Positions 1 to 7,216 of a stretch of 64,000 bases of DNA are shown here, piece after piece; position 1 is the stretch's first letter, and every line of letters starts with the position of its first letter. Location: assembly GCA_024803745.1 (NCBI GenBank), contig JANJXV010000100.1, positions 2,914,001-2,978,000 of the forward strand, given 5' to 3'. The DNA comes from Megascapheus bottae (taxonomy: Eukaryota; Chordata; Mammalia; Rodentia; Geomyidae). The notes beneath the pieces were generated by a model. That model was given only the letters and a program-made list of their open reading frames with translations. It ran no database searches and was not told the origin of the DNA. The translations under genes and the position numbers were made by a program.

Positions 1-1533
1 TATGCCACAGCCCAAGAGAGTCTAAGTGAGATCTTGAAAAGGGAACAACAACCAGTAGATATTGAGTATCAGAATTCAAATTTTAATATGAGGGAGGAAA
101 GTTATGATGAGCCGATGGAGGACCGGATAGCTACAATAGAAAAGAGGTTAGAAGAAATGCTACATCTACTATCTAAAATGGGGATAGAGCAGAGAGCCCC
201 CGCAGAAGTAGGAAAGAAATATGACCCTCAGGCCACTATGGTTTCTGATTCTAAATCCTACCTCTCACACCCACCGCCTCAGGCTGCAGCCTTACGGCCT
301 CAATCCCTTCTCCAACCTTTCAAGCCTAAAAGCCCTAGCAACAAATCCCTTTTAACAGGCACTACAACCAGGCACAGTGCATCACAATTAAACCTGGCTC
401 AGGCTGCTAGAGAGAGGGAAGATATTTCAGAGCCTCGATGCTTCCCTAGTTTAGTTGATCAGGATGAACAAGTATACCATCAACCTGTTACTGTTAAACT
501 ATTGCAGGATTTAAAGAGTGCCTGCTCCCAATATGGGCCAACTGCTCCTTTTACTCAAGTAATATTAGAGGCCGCGTGTGCTGGTATTGTATGCCCAAAT
601 GACTGGAAGCGGCTTGCCAGAGCATGCCTTAGTGCGGGAGAGTACTTATTATGGGAGACAGACTTCACTGCACAGTGTCGGGCTAAAATTGAAACAAATA
701 GGTCTAAGAACCTGCCTTACACTTTTGATCAGTTGTTAGGAGAGGGAATCTATAAAAACACCGAAGATCAATTGGGTTATGCAAAGGAAGCCTATTTACA
801 AATAAATGCTGCGGCGAGAGAGGCTTGGAAAAGGTTACGTAATTCCAATCGTACAAAAAATCTAGTAGAAGTTAAACAGGGAACAAATAAACCTTATCTA
901 GAATTTTTGTCTCGATTAATGGAGACTGCAGACCACCTAGTACAAGATGAGAACGCAAGGAATATTATAGTTAGACACATAGCCTATGAAAATGCCAACG
1001 CCACCTGTCAGGCGGCTATCAGACCCCATAGGAATAAGGGAGGAATCACGGACTTTATTTCACTATGTGCTGATATTGGACCCTCCCATGTACAAGGCCT
1101 TACTTTAGCCGCCGCTCCTCAAGGAAAGACTGCTACTGAATTTCTAAAATGTAGAGGCCAGAGGCCAGAGGCCCAGGCTGCTAGACCCCCAGGGCGTTGC
1201 TTCTCTTGTGGACAAATAGGACATTGGATGACGCAATGCCCACGCCAGGCCAGGCAAAAGAGAGAAAAATTACCTGGCACATGTCCACGCTGTGGTAAAG
1301 GGAAGCACTGGGCTAAAGATTGCAGGTCAAGAACAGATCGCAATGGCCGCCCGTTTTCGGGAAATTGGAGAAGGGGCCAGCCTCTGGCCCCGCAAAACCA
1401 TGGGGCAGTCCCTCCCTCTTCTCGGCCACAAGTAAATCTTCTAACAACCCCCCAAAATCAGTCTCCAGCCTCTTCCGTGCCACCCCAGGCAGCGCAGGAT
1501 TGGACCTCTATTCCTCCACCTGCTCAGTATTGA
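1..1533 (+). CDS. gag: Gag polyprotein, provirus A (5' end cut by window edge)
   Basis: Structural polyprotein that assembles the particle core and packages RNA. The frame is open from the first base to the TGA at 1531-1533, so the true start lies upstream; internal start codons are not relevant. Visible parts: a linker region with acidic stretches and prolines (about 60-350), a capsid-like region from about 470 to 1100, and a nucleocapsid with two CCHC zinc knuckles of the form CX2CX4HX4C at 1198-1239 and 1282-1323. A proline-rich tail follows to the stop. The last 169 nt overlap the pro frame, and the slippery site at 1359-1365 lies about 12 codons after the second knuckle. A PTAP string occurs at the start of the capsid region, which is not the usual place for a late domain. 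Gag of provirus B is about 95 percent identical by eye but broken. Confidence 0.93.
   Translation, partial: YATAQESLSEILKREQQPVDIEYQNSNFNMREESYDEPMEDRIATIEKRLEEMLHLLSKMGIEQRAPAEVGKKYDPQATMVSDSKSYLSHPPPQAAALRPQSLLQPFKPKSPSNKSLLTGTTTRHSASQLNLAQAAREREDISEPRCFPSLVDQDEQVYHQPVTVKLLQDLKSACSQYGPTAPFTQVILEAACAGIVCPNDWKRLARACLSAGEYLLWETDFTAQCRAKIETNRSKNLPYTFDQLLGEGIYKNTEDQLGYAKEAYLQINAAAREAWKRLRNSNRTKNLVEVKQGTNKPYLEFLSRLMETADHLVQDENARNIIVRHIAYENANATCQAAIRPHRNKGGITDFISLCADIGPSHVQGLTLAAAPQGKTATEFLKCRGQRPEAQAARPPGRCFSCGQIGHWMTQCPRQARQKREKLPGTCPRCGKGKHWAKDCRSRTDRNGRPFSGNWRRGQPLAPQNHGAVPPSSRPQVNLLTTPQNQSPASSVPPQAAQDWTSIPPPAQY
1359..1406 (+). promoter_or_regulatory. gag-pro -1 ribosomal frameshift signal (slippery heptamer plus pseudoknot)
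   Basis: The heptamer GGGAAAT at 1359-1365 is in the register G GGA AAT of the gag frame, which is correct for a -1 slip into the pro frame. A 7-nt spacer follows (1366-1372). Stem 1 pairs 1373-1378 (GGGGCC) with 1386-1391 (GGCCCC). Stem 2 pairs 1380-1384 (GCCTC) with 1402-1406 (GGGGC), with one G-U pair, and an A-containing loop of 10 nt lies between. This is the H-type layout known from simian type D retroviruses, as I remember it. A simple 8-bp hairpin 1373-1380/1384-1391 is an alternative fold. Confidence 0.85.
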
Positions 1534-4500
1534 CCCCAGAGATGGGGACACAAGCTCTCCCCACGGGGGTCTTCGGCCCCCTTCCCCCGGGAGTGGCTGG
1601 ATTGCTGTTAGGGCGAAGTAGCTCAGCCCTTAAAGGGATACAGATTACACCTGGCAAAATTGACCAGGATTTCACTGGAGAAATCAAAGTTATGGCCTCT
1701 GCCCCGAAACACGTAGTATCAATCCTAGCCGGTCAAAAATTAGCACAACTAATACTTGTCCCTTTATCTCATGGGGAGACTGCTAATTCTTCTGCCCCAT
1801 GCGGACAGAGAGGATTTGGATCCTCTGATATCTATTGGGTACAAAGCATAAAACAAGAGAGGCCTGAGATGACTATATTTATACAAGAAAAACCCTTTAA
1901 AGGAATATTAGACACAGGAGCGGATGTGTCTGTAATATCTAAAAAGCATTGGCCAGCCCAATGGCCCCTGACAACCTCTATGACTTCCCTACAAGGCATT
2001 GGGCAAGCAACTGACCCACAGCAGAGCAGTGCGATCCTTGTTTGGAGAGATGAGGAAGGGCACTCTGGTCATTTTCAGCCATTTGTCCTGGATCATCTGC
2101 CAATTAATTTATGGGGTCGTGATATCATGGAAAAAATGGGAGTGTATATGTTTAGTCCTAGTGCTGCGGTCACTAAGCAGTTACTTGATCAAGGCCTCCT
2201 CCCCTTTAGGGGACTAGGCCGAGCAGCACAGGGGGAGCTAGAGCCACTCCAACCCCAGTCTCACCCCCTGAGACAAGGATTAGGGTATTCTTTAACGGGG
2301 GCTGTTGTTTGTCCTGCCCCTCATGCTGATCCCATAAATTGGCTCTCGGAAGAACCGGTATGGGTCGAACAGTGGCCTCTTTCTCTAGAAAAGATCATTG
2401 CAGTTCAGCAGCTAGTACAGGAACAGATAGACTTGGGACATGTGGCCCCTTCTAACTCTCCATGGAATTCTCCAATTTTTGTTATAAAGAAAAAGTCAGG
2501 TAAATGGAGGCTGTTACAGGATCTGAGAAAGCTAAATGCAACTATGGAACTGATGGGAGCCTTACAGCCCGGCTTGCCTTCCCCCATGGCAATCCCAAAG
2601 GATACTTATAAGATTATTATAGATTTGAAGGATTGTTTCTATACTATACCCCTGGCGCCTCAAGACTGTAAGCGCTTTGCCTTCAGCGTCCTCTCTGTTA
2701 ATTTTAAAGAACCCATGAAGCGATATCATTGGCTTGTGCTCCCACAGGGCATGGCAAATAGCCCAACTTTATGTCAAAGTTTTGTAGCTAGAGCCATTTC
2801 TTCCACCCGTGAAAAATTCTCTTCTGTTTATATTGTTCATTATATGGACGACATCTTGTTGGCTTGTTCTGACCCTACCGTCGTACGACAAGCCTTTGGA
2901 CAACTAAAGCAAGATCTGAGCCTCTTTAGCCTTATAATAGCAGCTGAAAAGGTTCAGGAACACCCCCCTTTTACGTATTTAGGCCATATATTAGGCCCAC
3001 ACTATTTTAAAAGCCAAAAACTACAATTAAAAACTTCACACTTAAGAACTCTTCATGATTTTCAGCAATTTTTAGGAGATATAAATTGGCTTCGGCCTTA
3101 TTTAAAGCTGTCCACTGGAGAGTTAAAACCCCTCTTTGATCTCTTAAAAGGAGATACCAACCCTACATCCTTGCGCAATTTAAATCCCGACGCCGAGAGG
3201 GCCATCCAAATCGTAGAAAAGGCAATTTCCCAGCAACAAGTGAACTATTGTGACTACTCTAAACCATGGGGAGTTTACATTTTAGCTACTTCTCACTCCC
3301 CAACTGCTGTATTGTGGCAGGATGGCCCACTTTTATGGCTTTATCTACCATCAACACCCGGCAAAGTGCTGACCCCCTACTACGAATTGGTAGCTAATCT
3401 GATACATATGTGCCGAGTGGATTCCCATAAATATTTAGGTCAGGAACCTCATTTTTTCTGTGTCCCATATAATTCACAACAACAAGATTGGCTATTCGCC
3501 CATTGCGATTCTTGGGCCATTGCTTGGGCCAATTATACGGGAAAAATTTTGCATCACTACCCGTCTAACAAACTCCTCCAATTTGCTGCATGTCATACGT
3601 TCCTATTTCCTTCCATAGTACAGGCCTCGCCTTTATCTTCTGCCGCTTTAGTATTTACAGATGGATCCTCTAATGGAACAGCTGCTTTGACCATTAATGG
3701 GAAAACTCAATCTTGGGTTACGGGTTTTTCCTCCGCCCAAGAGGTAGAGTTAGAGGCTGTTTTACAAGCATTCGTCCTGTTACAAGACGAGCCCTTTAAC
3801 TTATACTCAGACAGCCAATATGTAATTCGTGCTCTTCAAGTCATAGAAACTGTTCCCTTTATTGGAACTACTAACTCCAATATCCAGACCCAATTTCGCC
3901 AAGTACAAACTTTGCTTTGTTCTCGCAACCACCCCTGTTTTTTTGGCTTCATTCGAGCTCACACTAATCTTCCTGGCCCTTTAAGTGAGGGTAACGCAGT
4001 TACTGATTCTGCCACCGGAGTTTATTTAACTCAAGTCGAACTTGCTAAGCAGTCACATGCCATCCATCATCAAAACAGCCGAGCCTTGCGCCGACAGTTT
4101 AAATTATCTAGAGAAGCGGCACGTCAAATAGTTAAAACTTGCTCCAACTGTGTGCCCTTCTCACCAGCTCCTCATTTAGGTATAAATCCACGAGGACTGC
4201 TTTCTAATCACATTTGGCAGATGGATGTCACACATGTTCCATCATTTGGCCGATTAAAATATGTTCATGTTACTGTAGATACTTATTCTAATTTTATCCT
4301 AGCCACCCCCCTTGCTGGGGAAGCTACTAAACATTGTATTTCTCACTGCATTCGATGTTTTGCTGTGATGGGGATTCCCTCGCAAATAAAAACAGATAAT
4401 GGCCCTGGCTATGCAGGCCAAGCATTTCAGTCCTTCTGCCATTCTTATAATATCACTCATATTACAGGCATTCCTTACAATCCTCAAGGTCAAGGCATCG

Positions 4501-4916
4501 TGGAGAGAGCTAATGGATTATTAAAACATCAAATTGCTAAAATACAGAAAGGAGAATCGTATCCCGCTACCCCTGTGAATATACTTAATCATGCTTTATT
4601 TGTTTTAAATTTTTTGAATCTGGATTCAAATAATTTATCTGCTGCTCAGCGATTCTGGGAAAAAAGAGAGCAGCGTGCTTTTGCCTTAGTAAAATGGAAG
4701 GATCCCCTAACTGGTGCTTGGCACGGACCAGATCCTGTTCTAACCTGGGGTAGAGGGCATGTATGTGTTTTCTCACAGGAAGAAAATGATGCCCGCTGGC
4801 TGCCCGAACGCTATGTTCGGATTGTGGAGAGTGACAGTGGTCATCCAAGCAGCGACCCACTGGAATTTCACCCCCAACCCTCCAGTAATGCATCCAGTAA
4901 TGCGGAAAAGACCTGA
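1365..4916 (+). CDS. pol: Pro-Pol: dUTPase, aspartic protease, reverse transcriptase, RNase H, integrase (provirus A)
   Basis: One uninterrupted frame, reached by a -1 shift from gag; the frame itself is open from 1320. Residues below are counted from codon 1320. dUTPase spans about 52-170 with an SAGLDL motif, a GKIDQDFTGE motif and a C-terminal RGFGSSD motif. Protease has the active site DTGA at 198-201 (1911) and LWGRD at 264-268, followed by a G-patch-like segment at about 290-335. RT follows with YMDD at 508-511 (2841). RNase H acidic residues are D781, E812, D831 and D896. Integrase has an HHCC-type N-terminus around 4050-4152 and the catalytic D969, D1026, E1062, with spacings (57 and 36) normal for integrases. 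Stop TGA at 4914-4916. Pro and pol share one frame, whereas MMTV and MPMV use a second frameshift there. No inactivating change is visible; activity is not shown. Confidence 0.93.
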   Translation: MEKGPASGPAKPWGSPSLFSATSKSSNNPPKSVSSLFRATPGSAGLDLYSSTCSVLTPEMGTQALPTGVFGPLPPGVAGLLLGRSSSALKGIQITPGKIDQDFTGEIKVMASAPKHVVSILAGQKLAQLILVPLSHGETANSSAPCGQRGFGSSDIYWVQSIKQERPEMTIFIQEKPFKGILDTGADVSVISKKHWPAQWPLTTSMTSLQGIGQATDPQQSSAILVWRDEEGHSGHFQPFVLDHLPINLWGRDIMEKMGVYMFSPSAAVTKQLLDQGLLPFRGLGRAAQGELEPLQPQSHPLRQGLGYSLTGAVVCPAPHADPINWLSEEPVWVEQWPLSLEKIIAVQQLVQEQIDLGHVAPSNSPWNSPIFVIKKKSGKWRLLQDLRKLNATMELMGALQPGLPSPMAIPKDTYKIIIDLKDCFYTIPLAPQDCKRFAFSVLSVNFKEPMKRYHWLVLPQGMANSPTLCQSFVARAISSTREKFSSVYIVHYMDDILLACSDPTVVRQAFGQLKQDLSLFSLIIAAEKVQEHPPFTYLGHILGPHYFKSQKLQLKTSHLRTLHDFQQFLGDINWLRPYLKLSTGELKPLFDLLKGDTNPTSLRNLNPDAERAIQIVEKAISQQQVNYCDYSKPWGVYILATSHSPTAVLWQDGPLLWLYLPSTPGKVLTPYYELVANLIHMCRVDSHKYLGQEPHFFCVPYNSQQQDWLFAHCDSWAIAWANYTGKILHHYPSNKLLQFAACHTFLFPSIVQASPLSSAALVFTDGSSNGTAALTINGKTQSWVTGFSSAQEVELEAVLQAFVLLQDEPFNLYSDSQYVIRALQVIETVPFIGTTNSNIQTQFRQVQTLLCSRNHPCFFGFIRAHTNLPGPLSEGNAVTDSATGVYLTQVELAKQSHAIHHQNSRALRRQFKLSREAARQIVKTCSNCVPFSPAPHLGINPRGLLSNHIWQMDVTHVPSFGRLKYVHVTVDTYSNFILATPLAGEATKHCISHCIRCFAVMGIPSQIKTDNGPGYAGQAFQSFCHSYNITHITGIPYNPQGQGIVERANGLLKHQIAKIQKGESYPATPVNILNHALFVLNFLNLDSNNLSAAQRFWEKREQRAFALVKWKDPLTGAWHGPDPVLTWGRGHVCVFSQEENDARWLPERYVRIVESDSGHPSSDPLEFHPQPSSNASSNAEKT

Positions 4917-5334
4917 ATTCATGTTTTTGTGTTAAGTGTAAAAGTCTCTGTTTCTTTGTCTTGTTCATGTTACATATTTTTTCTTGTCCAGTTTTGTCTT
5001 TGAAATTGGTACCAGTTTTAAATATGGATCCTTATGTTTTTTCTAAAGTTTTGTTTTGAACCTGGTTCTCACCTGCAAGAGTAAAATTGGCAAAGCTCTC
5101 TTGACACAAACTTCCGGAAAATGAATGGCCAATATTAATTTTGTGCACTTTAAAATCTTTGAGTATGAATGTGTGTGAATGAGTGAGTGAACATGCTCAA
5201 GGTTTAATCAAGAAAATCATTTAGGTTTGAATTATTGCATTGTTTTAAAGAAGGGGGAGAATGGAACATTAGCAAAAAAAAAAACTCCAAAAAAATGTAC
5301 TTGATGATTGTATGACAGCTCTTAAGTCCCATTA
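4917..5334 (+). other. Post-pol non-coding region of provirus A, env absent
   Basis: No env-length reading frame follows pol. The stretch aligns piecewise with the longer 3' region of provirus B: 4920-5030 with 10683-10840, 5040-5210 with about 10985-11145, and 5215-5255 with about 11225-11290. Provirus A lacks several blocks present in B, including about 480 nt directly after pol. A run of A at 5274-5284 lies near the junction with the Tpr-like segment. Confidence 0.7.
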
Positions 5335-5720
5335 AGAAGGTCGAATCAGTAGATTGGAGAGAGAACTCCGAGATCATCAAGGGAGGCACTTGGAGCAGAG
5401 AAAAGAGCCTCAAGAACCTACTAGTAAGGTCCCAGAACAGCAGAGACTGATCACGTTGAAAACGACTGCAGCTTCTGAAGAATGAGGAATTGCCAGCACT
5501 TCAGATCCACCAACAGCCAATATCAAGCCAACTCCTGTTGTTTCGACTCCAAGTAAAGTGACAACTGAAGCTATGGCTGGGAACAAATCAACACCTATGG
5601 CCAGTAGCCGTCCAATGGTCACATCTGCAACAGTCACCGATCGAACAACTCCGCAGATCTAAGCCCCAGATGGATGAATTCCCCCCCGAGAGGAATCGCA
5701 GTCAAGGATGGGATAAGAGG
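5335..5720 (+). pseudogene. Tpr: Fragment of host nucleoporin gene Tpr captured inside provirus A
   Basis: Reading frame 2 from 5354 to 5661 encodes a stretch that I recognise from mammalian TPR, the nuclear-basket protein: it includes KVPEQQR, then [20 protein letters not shown], then SKVT and MAGNKSTP. This is the region where the coiled coil of TPR passes into its C-terminal tail (position from memory). The match is contiguous and in the same orientation as the provirus. One stop (TGA at 5482-5484) replaces a likely arginine codon, and the frame ends in TAA at 5660. Similarity fades between about 5660 and 5720. No poly(A) tail or duplicated target site flanks it, and viral sequence with the polypurine tract resumes before the LTR. 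It is not translated as part of pol. Provirus B does not have it. Confidence 0.8.
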
Positions 5721-5837
5721 GGACGCTCTCTGACCAACCTAAGACAGGGCCTTCAGCTTGATCTGAAGAAGTTCCCCATGACGGGTGAGGCAGAGTCAGC
5801 GATCCACCCAACCTAAGACAAGCAAGTCGCATCTTTT

Positions 5838-5856
5838 AAAAGAAAGACGGGGGAGA
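5838..5856 (+). promoter_or_regulatory. Polypurine tract of provirus A
   Basis: A purine-only run ending in GGGGGAGA lies directly before the TGTT that starts the 3' LTR. This is the expected position of the primer for plus-strand DNA synthesis. The same run, with one difference in its 5' part, precedes the 3' LTR of provirus B. Confidence 0.85.
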
Positions 5857-6352
5857 TGTTGGGGACCGACTGTGGGGTCAATGACCTTGGACCTGACCTT
5901 GGACCTATGCAACTGTATACACAAGGAAGTAACTCATATCATGATGACTTGAAGCAATGTCAATCAGTTCTTATCATGATGACTTTAAGCAATGTCAATC
6001 AGTTCTTATCATGATGACTTTAAGCAATGTCAATCAGTTCTTATCATGATGACTTTAAGCAATGTTAATCCTTTCTCATTTATCCTATATGTGATTTGTT
6101 TACTATTTTGTATGAATGTAGCCTCTGGCAACTCCCTAGTTTTAAGAAGAGTATTTAAGGTCGGAACTTAAAATAAACGAGAGAGTCTCTTAGGCGGCAG
6201 TCTGGATCTCACAGTCTTCTTGGACTGCTGACTTGGGCTGTAGTCCTCCCGAACTCCATCTGTTTGTCTCTCTTCTATTTTTTCCTAATCCTTGCCCCTA
6301 TTTCAGGAATCCCAATCCGCGAACCCTGGTTTGCTGCCGGCTGGCCCCGGCA
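5857..6352 (+). repeat. 3' LTR of provirus A (496 bp)
   Basis: Starts TGTTGGGGAC after the polypurine tract and ends GGCCCCGGCA, followed at once by L1 sequence. A TATTTAA box lies at 6152-6158 and an AATAAA signal at 6172-6177, so polyadenylation signal and TATA box are close together and R must be short. The second half is clearly homologous to the LTRs of provirus B (for example from 6240 on), while the U3 part differs and holds the 35-bp repeats. The bases after the LTR are GGTGAG, the expected 6-bp target duplication. Confidence 0.92.
5938..6077 (+). repeat. Four tandem 35-bp repeats in U3 of LTR A
   Basis: Copies start at 5938, 5973, 6008 and 6043, an exact 35-bp period. Each begins ATCATGATGACT; the first has one substitution and the last diverges in its end. 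The unit contains GTCAATCAG, whose complement carries TGATTGAC, a PBX-type site. This looks like an amplified enhancer, but binding is inference. The LTRs of provirus B do not contain this array. Confidence 0.92.
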
Positions 6353-6667
6353 GGTGAGATTAAACATTATGTATCATGCAAGAAGACAGACTATAAGGGG
6401 TCTTTTATTATTCCAAGTGAAATTTTGGATTTCCTCTTCTGTTTCTTTAAAGAATGACATTGGGATATTGATGAATATTGCACTGAATTTGTAGATAGTC
6501 CTTATCAAGATTGCCATTTTTACAATATTACTTCTTCCAAAGCAGGAGCATAGGTTTTTGCATTTCCTCAGTTCAGCGTTAATTTCCTTCTCCAGGGTTT
6601 ATAGTTCCATCAAAAAGGTGCTTTACATTCTAAGTTAATTCCTAGGTATTTTATTTTCTTTGATAGC
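6353..6667 (-). mobile_element. L1 ORF2 fragment between the two proviruses (inverted 5' part of one L1)
   Basis: The strand complementary to L1 ORF2 is seen: 6388-6600 aligns with 32235-32445 of the array L1. It continues after provirus B at 13499. This is the host sequence in which both proviruses sit. It is clearly more diverged than the array L1 copies. Confidence 0.85.
6662..6667. repeat. Target-site duplication, left side of provirus B
   Basis: GATAGC directly precedes the TG of the 5' LTR and recurs directly after the CA of the 3' LTR at 13499-13504. Six base pairs is the size known for betaretroviruses and IAP elements. It shows that both LTRs of provirus B belong to one integration. 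Confidence 0.93.
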
Positions 6668-7089
6668 TGTTGGGGACTGACTGTGGGGTCAGTCACCGTG
6701 ACTGTGGGGTCAGTGACCTTGGACCCTCACAATTGAGTACACAAGGAAGTAAGCTCTTATCATGATTTTGGGCTGTGTCAATAGCTTCTCATTTAACCTG
6801 TTTGGGACTTGATAGCTTCTCATTCAACCTATTTCAGACTTGATACTGTTTGTACGAATGTAGCCCCTGGCAGTTCCCTAGTTTAAAGAAGTGTATTTAA
6901 GATTGAGAACTGGAAATAAACGGGGCTACGGTCTTGGGCTACAGGCTTCTTAAGCTGTGGTTCCTGATTTGGGCTGTAGCCCTCCTGAACCCCATCTGTT
7001 TGTCTCTCTTCTATTTTTTCCTAGTTCTTGCCCCCTATTTCAGGAATCCCAATTTGCGAACCCTGGTTTGCTGCCGGTTGGCCCCGGCA
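6668..7089 (+). repeat. 5' LTR of provirus B (422 bp)
   Basis: Starts TGTTGGGGAC and ends GGCCCCGGCA. U3 has an imperfect duplication of about 20 bp near its start and a 31-bp duplication at 6781-6811 and 6812-6842. TATTTAA at 6894-6900 and AATAAA at 6915-6920 mark the promoter and polyadenylation signal. Confidence 0.95.
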
Positions 7090-7091
7090 TC

Positions 7092-7109
7092 TGGCGCCCG
7101 AACAGGGAC
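7092..7109 (+). promoter_or_regulatory. Primer binding site, tRNA-Lys3 type
   Basis: TGGCGCCCGAACAGGGAC starts 2 nt after the LTR end. It is complementary to the 3' end of tRNA-Lys (UUU), the primer also used by MMTV and lentiviruses. Confidence 0.96.
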
Positions 7110-7216
7110 CCTGAAAATCTGGGACGAAGGTGAAGGACCCCTCCCTGTGGTGAGTAACACATCGTAGGACTATTAAGAGAGGATCTTAAGAGAGTGTATA
7201 GTCAGGAGCAAAAATT
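7110..7216 (+). other. Leader of provirus B with possible splice donor
   Basis: Untranslated leader between the primer site and the gag start codon. A consensus-like donor GTGAGT at 7150-7155 could be the major splice donor; no matching acceptor was identified. Confidence 0.5.

Larger units (their letters stand above)
1..6352 (+). mobile_element. Provirus A: class II (betaretrovirus-like) ERV, 5' end outside window
   Basis: Order on the plus strand is gag, pro with a dUTPase domain, pol, a 3' non-coding part with no env, a polypurine tract and a 3' LTR ending in CA. A dUTPase fused upstream of the protease, two Gag zinc knuckles, a glycine-rich G-patch-like segment after the protease, and a -1 gag-pro shift are features of betaretroviruses and IAP-like elements. 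The window starts inside gag; comparison with provirus B (7565 onward is equivalent to position 1) shows that the 5' LTR, leader and the first part of gag are missing because of the window edge. No stop or frameshift was found in what remains of gag, pro and pol. Confidence 0.93.

Noticed and set aside
34..36. TTG at 34 as a start for gag
   Set aside because: The gag frame is open from base 1 and provirus B shows that the true start lies about 350 nt further upstream.
534..551. PTAP late-domain motif in Gag
   Set aside because: It lies at the start of the capsid region, not in a matrix-capsid linker or near the end of Gag; probably a structural coincidence of that region.
5938..6077. Regularly spaced repeats resembling a CRISPR array
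   Set aside because: The units are contiguous with no spacers, lie in an LTR U3, and the host is a mammal.
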